Source: Streptomyces coacervatus (lineage in GTDB: Bacteria; Actinomycetota; Actinomycetes; Streptomycetales; Streptomycetaceae). From it: a DNA stretch of 64,000 nt. The position numbers were made by a program, and so were the translations under genes. Location: NCBI RefSeq assembly GCF_029223485.1, contig NZ_JARHTP010000001.1, positions 186,001 through 250,000 of the forward strand, read 5' to 3'. Positions 1 through 7,290 of the stretch are shown here, one piece after another (within the stretch, counting starts at the first letter, position 1; every line of letters begins with the position of its first letter). A model generated the notes under the pieces. It searched no databases and was not told the DNA's origin. It was given only the letters and a program-made list of their open reading frames with translations.

Positions 1-1
1 C

Positions 2-394
2 AACCACGAGCGGGCCGCGGACCGGTACGCCGACGCCTTCGACGACCTGTGCCACGAACGGCGCGACAACGGCGCGTCCTGGACGGCGGCCACGGCCGCG
101 CTGGGCCGCGAGGCCATCGAGGCCCTGCTCGCCGTACGCCGCACGGCCGAGGCGCGCGGCATCTGGGAGCGGCTGCATCCGGGGACCCGGGAGCGCGGCC
201 GGTTCCGGCTGATCGAGGCCGGGCTGCTGCTCGCGGAGGGGCAGCCGGAGGCGGCGCGGGACCTCTTCCGCGCGGGCTTCGAGGTCGCCGACCTGCGGGA
301 GGGCGCGGAGGCCATCGGCCGCCTCTGGGCGAGGCTCAGCGACGAGCCGCTCCCGGCGCACTACGACTTTCGGATGCGGCCGCCGGAGGCGTAG
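2..394 (+). CDS. C-terminal part of a TPR-like (DUF5107-type?) protein, cut by window start
   Basis: An open frame enters from the left edge and ends at TAG 392-394, giving 130 residues. The visible part is helical and rich in Ala, Arg and Glu, with repeats that read like TPR units (for example AEARGIWERLHPG and PEAARDLFRAGF). It ends in HYDFRMRPPEA. That ending resembles, from memory, Streptomyces DUF5107/TPR proteins, but the N-terminal domains lie outside the window, so the function cannot be assigned. It converges on the VOC gene, only 6 bp away. Confidence 0.55.
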   Translation, partial: NHERAADRYADAFDDLCHERRDNGASWTAATAALGREAIEALLAVRRTAEARGIWERLHPGTRERGRFRLIEAGLLLAEGQPEAARDLFRAGFEVADLREGAEAIGRLWARLSDEPLPAHYDFRMRPPEA

Positions 395-400
395 GGACCA

Positions 401-748
401 CTACTGGTTGCGGTCCACGTACTCGTACACCGTCCCGTCCGGGTGCATCGCGAGCAGATTGCGGCCCCCCGGCGTCTCCACCGGGCCGGCGAGGATGTGC
501 GCGCCGAGGCCGCTGAGCACCTGGTGGGCCTCCTCGACGTCCTTGACGGCGATCGTCGCGGAGACCTTGCGCAGCAGGTCCAGCTCTTCCGCGGGGCCGC
601 TCATCAGCAGAAAGCAGCCGATGGCGGCCACCTGGACACCACCGCGTTCGAAGCGGAGGGCTCTGCCGCCCGCGAGTCGTTCGTAGAAGGGGACCGCGGT
701 CTCCAGGTCGTCGACGCATACGCGCAGCGTGGCTCCCAGAATGTCCAT
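401..748 (-). CDS. VOC (glyoxalase/bleomycin-resistance fold) family protein
   Basis: The 115-residue product starts MDILGATLRVCVDD and carries one VOC module: beta strand, 'ETAVPFYERLAGG' helix, and the terminal 'AMHPDGTVYEYVDRNQ' strand. VOC proteins use a paired beta-alpha-beta-beta-beta fold, often with metal, for isomerase, dioxygenase or drug-binding roles; the substrate here is unknown. I chose the Met at 748 because the 42 residues upstream of it in the frame look untranslated and this Met begins the first VOC strand. It is a monocistronic minus-strand gene. Confidence 0.75.
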   Translation of the reverse strand: MDILGATLRVCVDDLETAVPFYERLAGGRALRFERGGVQVAAIGCFLLMSGPAEELDLLRKVSATIAVKDVEEAHQVLSGLGAHILAGPVETPGGRNLLAMHPDGTVYEYVDRNQ

Positions 749-1105
749 GGGGACGAGCCTAGTTGGGGCGGCCGGGCGAGGAGATCGCTTCCGATCGTTT
801 CGGGCGGTCCCGTACTCCTCCACATCGTCCGCCCGAAGTGTCAGTCCGTGGCCGGGCCCGGCCGACGGGTGCACCGTAGACGGAGACGACGGGGCGGTGG
901 AGTTTCATCGCGGCTCCCGGGCGTGCGGGCTGGTGCGCTCCGGGTACCCGGCGCCCGGAGCGGAAACCGGCGGACGTTTGGCGGCTCTGACCAGGGGGAC
1001 GCGGAAGGCTCCGTACGACGTCATCCTGCTGAACCCGGCCGACTACTTCCCGTATCTGATCGTGCGGTCCGTGTGACGCCCCCACACCCCCGCGGAAGGA
1101 GACTC
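749..1105. other. Intergenic region between VOC gene and transketolase
   Basis: These 357 bp hold no gene I can support. A plus-strand frame is open to TGA 1074-1076 and ends in the unusual string DVILLNPADYFPYLIVRSV, but it has no ribosome-binding site, no credible start and no family I recognise; it could be a decayed gene tail. GGGTAC at 942-947 resembles the -10 of SigB-type promoters, but no well-spaced GTTT box precedes it. A purine-rich site (GGAAGGAG, 1094-1101) just before 1106 is the transketolase ribosome-binding site. Confidence 0.4.
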
Positions 1106-2962
1106 ATGAACACCGCCGAACTCGTCGAGCTCGCCCAGCAGTTGCGTGTGGACAGTGTGCGCGCGGCCGACGCCGCGGGGTCCGGACACCCGACGTCCTC
1201 GATGTCCGCCGCGGACCTGATGGCCGTACTGCTCGCGAACCACCTCCGTTACGACTTCGACCGGCCCGCCCACCCCGGCAACGACCGCTTCGTGCTCTCC
1301 AAGGGCCACGCCTCGCCCCTGCTCTACGCCGCCTACAAGGCGGCCGGCGCCATCGAGGACGGCGAGCTGATCACCTTCCGCAAGCTGGGCAGCCGGCTGG
1401 AGGGGCACCCGACGCCGCGCAGGCTGCCATGGGTCGAGACGGCCACCGGGTCGCTCGGCCAGGGGCTGCCCGTCGGCGTCGGCATCGCGCTGGCCGGCAA
1501 GCGGCTTGACCGCAGTGGGTACCGGGTGTGGGTGCTGTGCGGGGACAGCGAGCTGGCCGAGGGGTCGATCTGGGAGGCCGCCGAGCACGCGGCGTACGAG
1601 CATCTGGACAACCTCACGGCGATCGTCGACGTGAACCGGCTGGGACAGCGCGGACCGACCCGGCACGGGCATGACCTCGACGCCTACGCCCGCCGCTTCC
1701 GGGCCTTCGGCTGGCACACCGTCCAGGTGGACGGGCACGACGTGTCTGCCGTCGACCGCGCGTACGGCGAGGCGGTCTCGACGACCGGGCAGCCGACCGT
1801 GATCCTCGCCCGCACCCTCAAGGGCAAGGGCGTCGCCTCCGCCCAGGACCGTGAGGGACTGCACGGCAAGCCCCTGCCCGACGCAGACGAGGCGATCGCC
1901 GAACTCGGCGGCCCCCGCGACCTCCGTGTCCACGTCCACGAGCCGACCGCCACCCGCATGCTGCACGCCGTGCGCGCCGGGCACCTCGAACTGCCCCGCT
2001 GGGACAAGGGAACCGACGGGAAGGAGGTCGCCACCCGCGACGCCTACGGGCAGGCGCTCGCCGCGCTCGGTACCGGGCGCGGCGACATCGTGGTCCTCGA
2101 CGGCGAGGTCGGCGACTCCACACGGGCCGAGTTCTTCGCCAAGGAGCACCCCGACCGGTACTTCGAGTGCTACATCGCCGAGCAGCAGATGGTCGCGGCG
2201 GCGGTGGGCCTCGCCTCGCGCGGCTGGGTGCCCTACGCCGCCACCTTCGCGGCCTTCCTGACGCGCGCGTACGACTTCGTGCGCATGGCGTCCGTCAGCG
2301 GCGCCGGCATCAACCTGGTCGGCTCGCACGCGGGCGTCGCCATCGGCCAGGACGGGCCCTCCCAGATGGGCCTGGAGGACCTGGCGATGATGCGGGCGGT
2401 GCACGGCTCGACCGTGCTGTACCCGTGCGACGCCAACCAGACCGCGCAGCTCGTCGCCGCGATGGCGGGCTGCGAGGGCGTCCGGTATCTGCGCACCTCG
2501 CGCGGCGGGAGCAAGGTGATCTACGGCCCCGAGGAGGAGTTCCCCATCGGCGGCAGCAAGGTGCTGCGCTCGTCCGCCCACGACCGGCTGACCCTGGTCG
2601 CGGCGGGCGTCACCGTGGCCGAGGCGCTGGCCGCCGCCGACGCGCTGAACCGCGACGGCATCCAGGTCCGCGTCATCGACCTCTACTCGGTCAAGCCCGT
2701 CGACCGCCGCACCCTGCGCCGGGCCGCCGAGGACACCGGCTGCCTGGTCACCGTGGAGGACCACCACGAGGAGGGCGGCCTCGGCGACGCCGTCCTGGAC
2801 GCGTTCCTCGACGGGCGTCCCGTGCCGCGGCTGGTGCGCCTGGCCGTCCGTACGATGCCGGGCTCGGCCGCCCCGGACCAGCAGCTGCACGCCGCGGGCA
2901 TCGACGCCGAGTCGATCGCGGCGGCCGGGAAACTGCTGGTGGAGGGGGCGGTCGTGCGGTGA
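1106..2962 (+). CDS. tkt: Transketolase (short, ~618 aa form)
   Basis: Transketolase moves two-carbon ketol units between sugar phosphates in the pentose phosphate pathway using thiamine diphosphate and Mg2+. The N-terminal half has the ThDP-binding features KGHASPLLYAAY and GDSELAEGSIWEA followed by DVNRLGQ, in place of the usual GDG..N motif. The middle Pyr domain contains ECYIAEQQMV, and the C-terminal domain contains VRVIDLYSVKP. At 618 residues it is shorter than housekeeping TktA (about 670-700) and belongs to the compact actinobacterial type. The start at 1106 has a GGAAGGAG site 5-12 bp upstream. The stop overlaps a possible GTG at 2959 and is followed by gas-vesicle remnants, so this copy sits outside the usual zwf-tal context and is probably a paralogue. 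Confidence 0.9.
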   Translation: MNTAELVELAQQLRVDSVRAADAAGSGHPTSSMSAADLMAVLLANHLRYDFDRPAHPGNDRFVLSKGHASPLLYAAYKAAGAIEDGELITFRKLGSRLEGHPTPRRLPWVETATGSLGQGLPVGVGIALAGKRLDRSGYRVWVLCGDSELAEGSIWEAAEHAAYEHLDNLTAIVDVNRLGQRGPTRHGHDLDAYARRFRAFGWHTVQVDGHDVSAVDRAYGEAVSTTGQPTVILARTLKGKGVASAQDREGLHGKPLPDADEAIAELGGPRDLRVHVHEPTATRMLHAVRAGHLELPRWDKGTDGKEVATRDAYGQALAALGTGRGDIVVLDGEVGDSTRAEFFAKEHPDRYFECYIAEQQMVAAAVGLASRGWVPYAATFAAFLTRAYDFVRMASVSGAGINLVGSHAGVAIGQDGPSQMGLEDLAMMRAVHGSTVLYPCDANQTAQLVAAMAGCEGVRYLRTSRGGSKVIYGPEEEFPIGGSKVLRSSAHDRLTLVAAGVTVAEALAAADALNRDGIQVRVIDLYSVKPVDRRTLRRAAEDTGCLVTVEDHHEEGGLGDAVLDAFLDGRPVPRLVRLAVRTMPGSAAPDQQLHAAGIDAESIAAAGKLLVEGAVVR

Positions 2963-3006
2963 GGGGCGCTGCCGTACGGCTTGCTCGAAGCCCGAAGAGG
3001 AGGAGA

Positions 3007-3087
3007 CTGAAGAACCGGATCAGCCCGCTCGACATTGAACTCCTCACCGTCAAGCCGCGGCTCGCCGTCGCCTCCGTCGAGTTGCCT
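3007..3087 (+). pseudogene. gvpA: Eroded C-terminal fragment of gas vesicle shell protein GvpA
   Basis: Translated from 3007, the frame reads ISPLDIELLTVKPRLAVASVE. This aligns by eye with the conserved C-terminal half of GvpA (GIELLTxEARVVxASVETYL). The N-terminal helix and first strand of GvpA are absent: upstream the same frame is only the shadow of transketolase and the arginine-rich string RLARSPKRRR, and downstream it runs on without a stop into the shadow of gvpF. It is therefore a scrap and not a gene. Its place between transketolase and gvpF fits a decayed gas-vesicle cluster. Confidence 0.6.
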
Positions 3088-3118
3088 GAGCGGCCGGCCG
3101 CTCCCAGGAGGAGGGCTC

Positions 3119-3802
3119 ATGACCGGACTTCGGTACGTCTACGCCGTCTGCCGGCCCTTCGGCGCGGCCCTGCAGGCCCAGCTGACGGGCGTGGCGGGCG
3201 ACCCGCCCAGAAAGCTGACCCATCACGGCCTCGTCGCCGTGGTCAGCCATGTGCCGGAGGAGGACTTCGCCGAAGCCCCGCTCCGCGCGCATCTGGAGGA
3301 CCTGGACTGGCTCACCGGGACCGCCCGCCTCCACCAGAGCGTGATCGACGCGCTCACCGCCGTCACCACACCCCTGCCCCTGCGGCTGGGCACGGTCTTC
3401 CGGGACGACAGCGGCGTACGGGTCATGATGGAGGCGCGCGAGGACGGTTTCCGGCACGCCCTCGACCGGCTGGACGGGCGGGTGGAATGGGGCGTCAAGG
3501 CGTACACCGAAGCCGAGCCGTCCGAAGCGGTCAGGCCGGCGGAGCAGGCCGAGACCTTCGCGAGCCGACTGCACAAGACGCTCTCCTCGTACGCCGAGGA
3601 TTCCCGGCTGCACGCCCCGCAGAATTCCGTGCCGTCCGGAGCGCCGGTCCGGAACGTGCTCAACGCCGCCTATCTGGTGCCGCGCGGCGACTCCGAGGAA
3701 TTCGTGGAACTGGTGGACCGGGCGAAGAACGACGTACCGGGAATGCACGTCGAACTCACCGGCCCCTGGGCGGCCTATTCCTTTGTGGAGGAGGGGCCGT
3801 GA
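3119..3802 (+). CDS. gvpF: Gas vesicle protein GvpF/GvpL family (orphan)
   Basis: The 227-residue protein starts TGLRYVYAVCRPF, has the family core VVSHVPEEDFAEAPLRAHLEDLDWL..HQSVIDAL...PLRLGTVF, and ends LTGPWAAYSFVEEG (the 'TGPWPPYSF' signature of GvpF/L). GvpF/L proteins are minor components that bind GvpA during vesicle nucleation. An AGGAGGAGGG site lies 4 bp before ATG 3119; an earlier in-frame ATG at 3035 would lie inside the gvpA scrap. No other intact gvp gene follows; the next gene converges 7 bp downstream. It is either a leftover of a lost cluster or has taken another role. Confidence 0.88.
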   Translation: MTGLRYVYAVCRPFGAALQAQLTGVAGDPPRKLTHHGLVAVVSHVPEEDFAEAPLRAHLEDLDWLTGTARLHQSVIDALTAVTTPLPLRLGTVFRDDSGVRVMMEAREDGFRHALDRLDGRVEWGVKAYTEAEPSEAVRPAEQAETFASRLHKTLSSYAEDSRLHAPQNSVPSGAPVRNVLNAAYLVPRGDSEEFVELVDRAKNDVPGMHVELTGPWAAYSFVEEGP

Positions 3803-3809
3803 CCGTCGT

Positions 3810-4631
3810 TCAGGCTTCCTTGCGGCACAGGATCTCGCCGTGCAGGACGCTGAACCAGCCGTCCTCCTGCTCTCCCCACTGCCGCCAGGCGTCCGACACC
3901 TCCCGCAGCTGCTCCACGGTCGCGTGCCCGCCCGCCGTGGCCCGCTCCGCGTACGCCGAAGCCAGTGTCCGGTCCGCCCACAGCCCGCTCCACCACGCCC
4001 GCTCCTGCGGCGTCGAGAAGGTCCAGGTGCCGGAGGTGGTGGTGATGTCGGTGAGTCCGGCCCGCAGTGCCCAGGACTTCAGCCGCCGGCCGGCGTCCGG
4101 CTCGCCGCCGTTGGCGCGGGCCACCCGTCGGTAGAGATCCAGCCAGTCGTCCATCCCCTGGGACGCGGGATACCAGGTCATGGCCGCGTAGTCCGAGTCG
4201 CGGACGGCGATGAACCCGCCCGGCTTCGTCACCCGCACCATCTCGCGCAGCGCCTGCACCGGATCGCCGACGTGCTGCAGCACCTGGTGCGCGTGGACCA
4301 CGCAGAACGTGTCGTCCGGATGGTCCAGGGCGTGTACGTCCGCGACCGCGAAGTCGACGTTCGTCAGGCCCCGTTCGGCGGCCGTGGCCCGAGCCTGGTC
4401 CAGGATCCCCGGCGCGTGGTCGACGCCGGTGACGTGCCCCTCGGGAACCAGTGCCGCCAGGTCGGCGGTGATGGTGCCCGGGCCGCAGCCGATGTCCAGG
4501 ATCTTCATGTGGGGCTTCAGGGAGCCGAGCAGATAGGCCGCGGAGTTGGCGGCGGTCCGCCAGGTGTGGGAGCGCAGCACGGACTCGTGGTGTCCGTGTG
4601 TGTAGACGGCGGTCTCCTGTGGCTTCGACAT
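3810..4631 (-). CDS. Class I SAM-dependent methyltransferase (UbiE/MenG-like)
   Basis: A 273-residue Rossmann methyltransferase. Motif I is ILDIGCGPGTITADLA (about residues 45-60), the acidic loop is GVDHAPGILDQA, the motif II area is FAVADVHAL, and motif III is VTKPGGFIAVRD. This is the Methyltransf_11/UbiE-like layout. The C-terminal part (WSGLWADRTL ... WFSVLHGEILCRKE) is common in actinobacterial methyltransferases of unknown substrate. The start MSKPQETAVYTHGHHESV at 4631 is the first Met with family-like sequence; longer frame extensions upstream are shadows. It converges with gvpF. Confidence 0.85.
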   Translation of the reverse strand: MSKPQETAVYTHGHHESVLRSHTWRTAANSAAYLLGSLKPHMKILDIGCGPGTITADLAALVPEGHVTGVDHAPGILDQARATAAERGLTNVDFAVADVHALDHPDDTFCVVHAHQVLQHVGDPVQALREMVRVTKPGGFIAVRDSDYAAMTWYPASQGMDDWLDLYRRVARANGGEPDAGRRLKSWALRAGLTDITTTSGTWTFSTPQERAWWSGLWADRTLASAYAERATAGGHATVEQLREVSDAWRQWGEQEDGWFSVLHGEILCRKEA

Positions 4632-4732
4632 GGCTGAACTCCCCTGTTCGACGTGTCGACGGTACGGAATCACCGTACGCCTGCATGTCGAATGATGAGA
4701 CCCCGAGTATTGCCATGTGGACTGACGGGGTA

Positions 4733-5644
4733 TCAGGAAGGCGTGGTCGGGCGGTACACCGTGAGTGCCTCGGGCAGCTTCTCCAGCGTGATCTCGCTGT
4801 CCACCTCGGTGACTTCTCCGTCGTAGGCGAGGAGCGTGCCCGGCTCTACACCGGTCAGGTGCAGCCGGTTGACCTGGACCGCCGCATGGGCGGGGATGGG
4901 GGTCCCCCCGCTCGAGCGAAGCCGAGAGTGGGGGAGGGTGAGCGGTCCCGCGACGGCGGCGGCGAGCAGTCGCAGCGCGGGCCGGCGGCCGCCGTGCACC
5001 ACCCGCACGTCGAACTGGCCGTCCGCGAGGTCGAGTCGGCGGCCGGGTGCGAGGCCCATCCGGTGGTAGGTGCCGTTGCCGACGAACAGCAGCCACAGCG
5101 GCCTCGCCCGGCCGCGGAACTCCGCCTCCAGCGGGTGCCGGTCGGCGCGCAGCACCCGCAGCGCCGCGAGCACTCCGGCCGGCCAGCCGCCGATCCGCTT
5201 CGACCAGCGGTCCCGTTCGCGCACGAGTTCCGGATAGGCGCCCAGGGAGCAGGCGTTGAGGAAGATGCCCTGCTTGCCGTCGCAGGCGAAGCGGCCGACG
5301 TCGACCTTCACGGCCTCGCCCCGCTGGACGGCCCGGGTCAGGTCGCGGGCGCCCTCCACGCCGAGGTCGTGGGCGAAGCGGTTGAGTGTGCCGCCGGGCA
5401 GGACCGCGAGGGGCACGTCGTGCCGCAGGGCGGTCTCGGCGGCCGCGTTGACCGTGCCGTCGCCGCCGCACACGCCGAGGACCTGCGCGCGGGCGGCCGC
5501 CTTCGCCAACTCGGCCCGTACGTCGGCCGGTTCGCACTCCACGACCTCGGCCCCGGGCAGACCGGCCTGCAGGGCGCGCACCCGGTCGGCGGTCCCCGAG
5601 GCGGTGTTCGCCACGACCACCAGCCCGGCGCCGTCCGGCAGCAC
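4733..5644 (-). CDS. Diacylglycerol kinase-family lipid kinase (cut from PAP2 partner; in-frame repeat insertion)
   Basis: The 303-residue DAGK-catalytic protein has the signatures GLVVVANTASG, VCGGDGTVNAAAE (the GGDGT nucleotide loop), VLPGGTLNRFAHD and LLAYDGEVTEVD. These kinases phosphorylate diacylglycerol or related lipids. Many Streptomyces carry them fused behind a PAP2 phosphatase domain. Here the GTG start at 5644 lies 7 bp from a 241-bp MITE, and the PAP2 half is a separate frame on its far side. A dispersed repeat (4895-4936) is embedded in frame near the C-terminus and encodes LPHSRLRSSGGTPIPA, which I do not expect in the family. Activity is uncertain because of both insertions. 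Confidence 0.75.
   Translation of the reverse strand: MLPDGAGLVVVANTASGTADRVRALQAGLPGAEVVECEPADVRAELAKAAARAQVLGVCGGDGTVNAAAETALRHDVPLAVLPGGTLNRFAHDLGVEGARDLTRAVQRGEAVKVDVGRFACDGKQGIFLNACSLGAYPELVRERDRWSKRIGGWPAGVLAALRVLRADRHPLEAEFRGRARPLWLLFVGNGTYHRMGLAPGRRLDLADGQFDVRVVHGGRRPALRLLAAAVAGPLTLPHSRLRSSGGTPIPAHAAVQVNRLHLTGVEPGTLLAYDGEVTEVDSEITLEKLPEALTVYRPTTPS
4895..4936. repeat. Streptomyces-type dispersed palindromic repeat, inside the lipid kinase gene
   Basis: The unit runs GATGGGGGTCCCCCCGCTCG to AAGCCGAGAGTGGGGGAG and can fold by pairing its G-runs with its C-runs. A near-identical inverted copy lies at 5801-5843 inside the MITE. Here it is read through as amino acids. Confidence 0.8.
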
Positions 5645-5698
5645 CGGGACCTAGGCCCTGTCGTCAAATTCCCGCCTGCCCGGCGGCGTCTGGCACGC

Positions 5699-5738
5699 AC
5701 TCCCCCACTGCCTTAAGGGCGTGGGGGGACCCCCAGCC
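5699..5738. repeat. Dispersed hairpin repeat (type CTCCCCCACTGCC..AAGGGCGTGGG)
   Basis: It begins CTCCCCCACTGCCTTAAGGG and ends in GTGGGGGGACCCCCAG. The same family occurs at 12438-12480. Inside the MITE. Confidence 0.7.
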
Positions 5739-5800
5739 GCGTTGCCGAACCGCCCGCGTGGCTCCGCCACGAGGGCGCTCCGGCGCCTTGCGATCGCACG

Positions 5801-5843
5801 CTCCCCCACTCTCGGCTTCGCTCGAGCCGGGGGGACCCCCATC
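5801..5843. repeat. Dispersed palindromic repeat, inverted copy of 4895-4936
   Basis: Reads CTCCCCCACTCTCGGCTTCG, then CTCGAGCCGGGGGGACCCCC. It is the inverted copy of the unit found inside the lipid kinase gene 0.9 kb away. Inside the MITE. Confidence 0.75.
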
Positions 5844-5895
5844 GCCGCCGCCGGGCCCGCCCTCCGGGCGGACGACGGGAATTTGACGACAGGAC

Positions 5896-6507
5896 CTAGG
5901 CGCGGGGCCGGGCCGGCGGCACGAGCCGGGTGCGCGTCGGCACCAGAGCGCGTACGGCGAAGGCGGCGCCCGCGCCCAGGGCCGCGCCCGCGAGCACATC
6001 GCTGGGGAAGTGCACCCCGGTGTAGACGCGGGAGAGCGCGACGGACCAGGCGACCGGGGCCACCACCGCACCCCAGGCCGGGGACTCCAGCGCGACGCCG
6101 GTCGCGAACGCGGCCGCCGACGCGGAGTGACCGGACGGGAACGACGTGGTGATCGGCTGCCGCTTCAGCTGCCGCACCAGCGGTACGGGATCCAGGACGG
6201 GCCGGGGGCGGCGCACCGAGCGCTTGCCGAGCGTGTTGATGGTCAGCGAGGCCAGGCCGAGCGAGGCGAGACCGCGGGCGGCGGCCCGGCGGGCCCGCGG
6301 GGTACGGCTCGCCGCCATCGCGGCCGCCGCGGCGAACCACAGCACACCGTGGTTGGCGCTCCGGCTCAGCCGGGGCAGCACGGACTCGGCGGCCGGCCAG
6401 TTCCGCTCGGCGGCGAACTCGAAGAGACGGCTGTCGAGCGCCAGCAGCCGGTGGCGCAGGGGGTGCGGGCCGGGCTTCGGGACGGTGAGGTCGACATCGG
6501 GGCTCAT
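5896..6507 (-). CDS. PAP2-family phosphatase (N-terminal half of a likely PAP2-DAGK pair)
   Basis: The 203-residue membrane protein has the three PAP2 acid-phosphatase motifs: KRSVRRPRP (KX6RP-like), PSGHS within TSFPSGHSASAAAF, and SRVYTGVHFPSDV (SRX5HX3D). PAP2 enzymes dephosphorylate phosphatidate or undecaprenyl pyrophosphate at the membrane. Its TAG stop (minus strand, 5896-5898) is supplied by the CTAG bordering the MITE. Removing the element and one CTAG leaves GCC-TAG-GTC-CCG in phase with the kinase frame. The ancestor was therefore either two abutting genes whose stop was the target, or a fusion that has since changed. Confidence 0.82.
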   Translation of the reverse strand: MSPDVDLTVPKPGPHPLRHRLLALDSRLFEFAAERNWPAAESVLPRLSRSANHGVLWFAAAAAMAASRTPRARRAAARGLASLGLASLTINTLGKRSVRRPRPVLDPVPLVRQLKRQPITTSFPSGHSASAAAFATGVALESPAWGAVVAPVAWSVALSRVYTGVHFPSDVLAGAALGAGAAFAVRALVPTRTRLVPPARPRA

Positions 6508-6591
6508 GTGGTGCCGGGTACCCTGAAGTGCCCGTTTCTTGTCCGGCGGGCAGCACCGGCGGCAGCAATTCGACACCCGGAGGATCCCTGC

Positions 6592-7248
6592 ATGCGTCTG
6601 CTCCTCATACGCCACGGTCAGACCCCCTCGAACGTCGACTCGCTGCTCGACACCGCCATCCCGGGACCGGGCCTGACCGCACTCGGCGAGCAGCAGGCGG
6701 CCGCCCTCCCCGAGGCGCTCGCCGGCGAGGACATCGAGGCCCTGTACGTCTCCACCATGGTGCGTACGCAGCTCACCGCCGCCCCGCTCGCCGCCGCCCG
6801 CGGCCTCGGCGTCCTGGTCCGGGACGGCATCCGCGAGCTCACCGCGGGCGACCTGGAGATGCTGCCCGGTGACTCGGAGCACGGCGCGCTCTACATGAAG
6901 ACGGTGTTCGCCTGGGCGGCCGGGGACACGGACCTCAGGATGCCCGGCGGCGAGAGCGGCGCCGAAGCGCTCGCCCGCTACGACGCCGTGATCGCGGAGG
7001 CCGCCGGCAGCGGCGCCGGGACGGTCGCCATGGTCAGCCATGGCGCGGCGATCCGCATGTGGACGGCGGCCCGCGCCGACAACGTCGACGTCCCCTTCGC
7101 CGCCGCCCGCCCTCTCGCCAACACGGGCGTGGTGATCCTGGAGGGCTCGCCCGCCGACGGCTGGAAGGCCCTGTCGTGGGAGGGCGCCATGGTGGCCCCG
7201 GCCGGCGAGGGCGGACCTGCGGGGCGCCCCCTCGGCGAAACCGCATAA
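6592..7248 (+). CDS. Histidine phosphatase family protein (phosphoglycerate-mutase-like)
   Basis: 218 residues. The phosphate-accepting histidine is in the N-terminal LLLIRHGQTPSN (RHG motif). The second catalytic His is in MVSHGAAIRMW, and the acid residue region is IRELTAGDLEML. Members hydrolyse phosphate esters of sugars, nucleotides or cofactor precursors; the substrate here is not evident. ATG 6592 follows GGAGGATCCCTGC. The 84-bp gap from the divergent PAP2 gene should hold both promoters. Confidence 0.88.
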   Translation: MRLLLIRHGQTPSNVDSLLDTAIPGPGLTALGEQQAAALPEALAGEDIEALYVSTMVRTQLTAAPLAAARGLGVLVRDGIRELTAGDLEMLPGDSEHGALYMKTVFAWAAGDTDLRMPGGESGAEALARYDAVIAEAAGSGAGTVAMVSHGAAIRMWTAARADNVDVPFAAARPLANTGVVILEGSPADGWKALSWEGAMVAPAGEGGPAGRPLGETA

Positions 7249-7290
7249 GCGTTTGCCCGACCCCCGCCGCGGCCCGCAGAATGCCTCCTC

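Larger units (their letters stand above)
5655..5895. mobile_element. 241-bp MITE with 20-bp terminal inverted repeats, flanked by CTAG
   Basis: The left end GCCCTGTCGTCAAATTCCCG (5655-5674) and the reverse complement of the right end, GTCCTGTCGTCAAATTCCCG (5876-5895), differ at one base. CTAG occurs at both borders (5651-5654 and 5896-5899), consistent with target duplication. No transposase is encoded. The interior holds two G/C-run hairpin repeats (5699-5738 and 5801-5843). Ends of this kind with CTAG targets fit non-autonomous relatives of IS5-superfamily elements; that family link is inferred from memory. Its insertion separates the PAP2 and lipid-kinase frames. Confidence 0.82.

Noticed and set aside
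942..947. GGGTAC as a SigB promoter for transketolase
   Set aside because: No GTTT-like -35 at 14-16 bp; 159 bp upstream of the start.
3799..3812. GTG at 3799 as the start of a further gvp gene
   Set aside because: The frame runs directly into the convergent methyltransferase gene, and I see no gvp-like residues.
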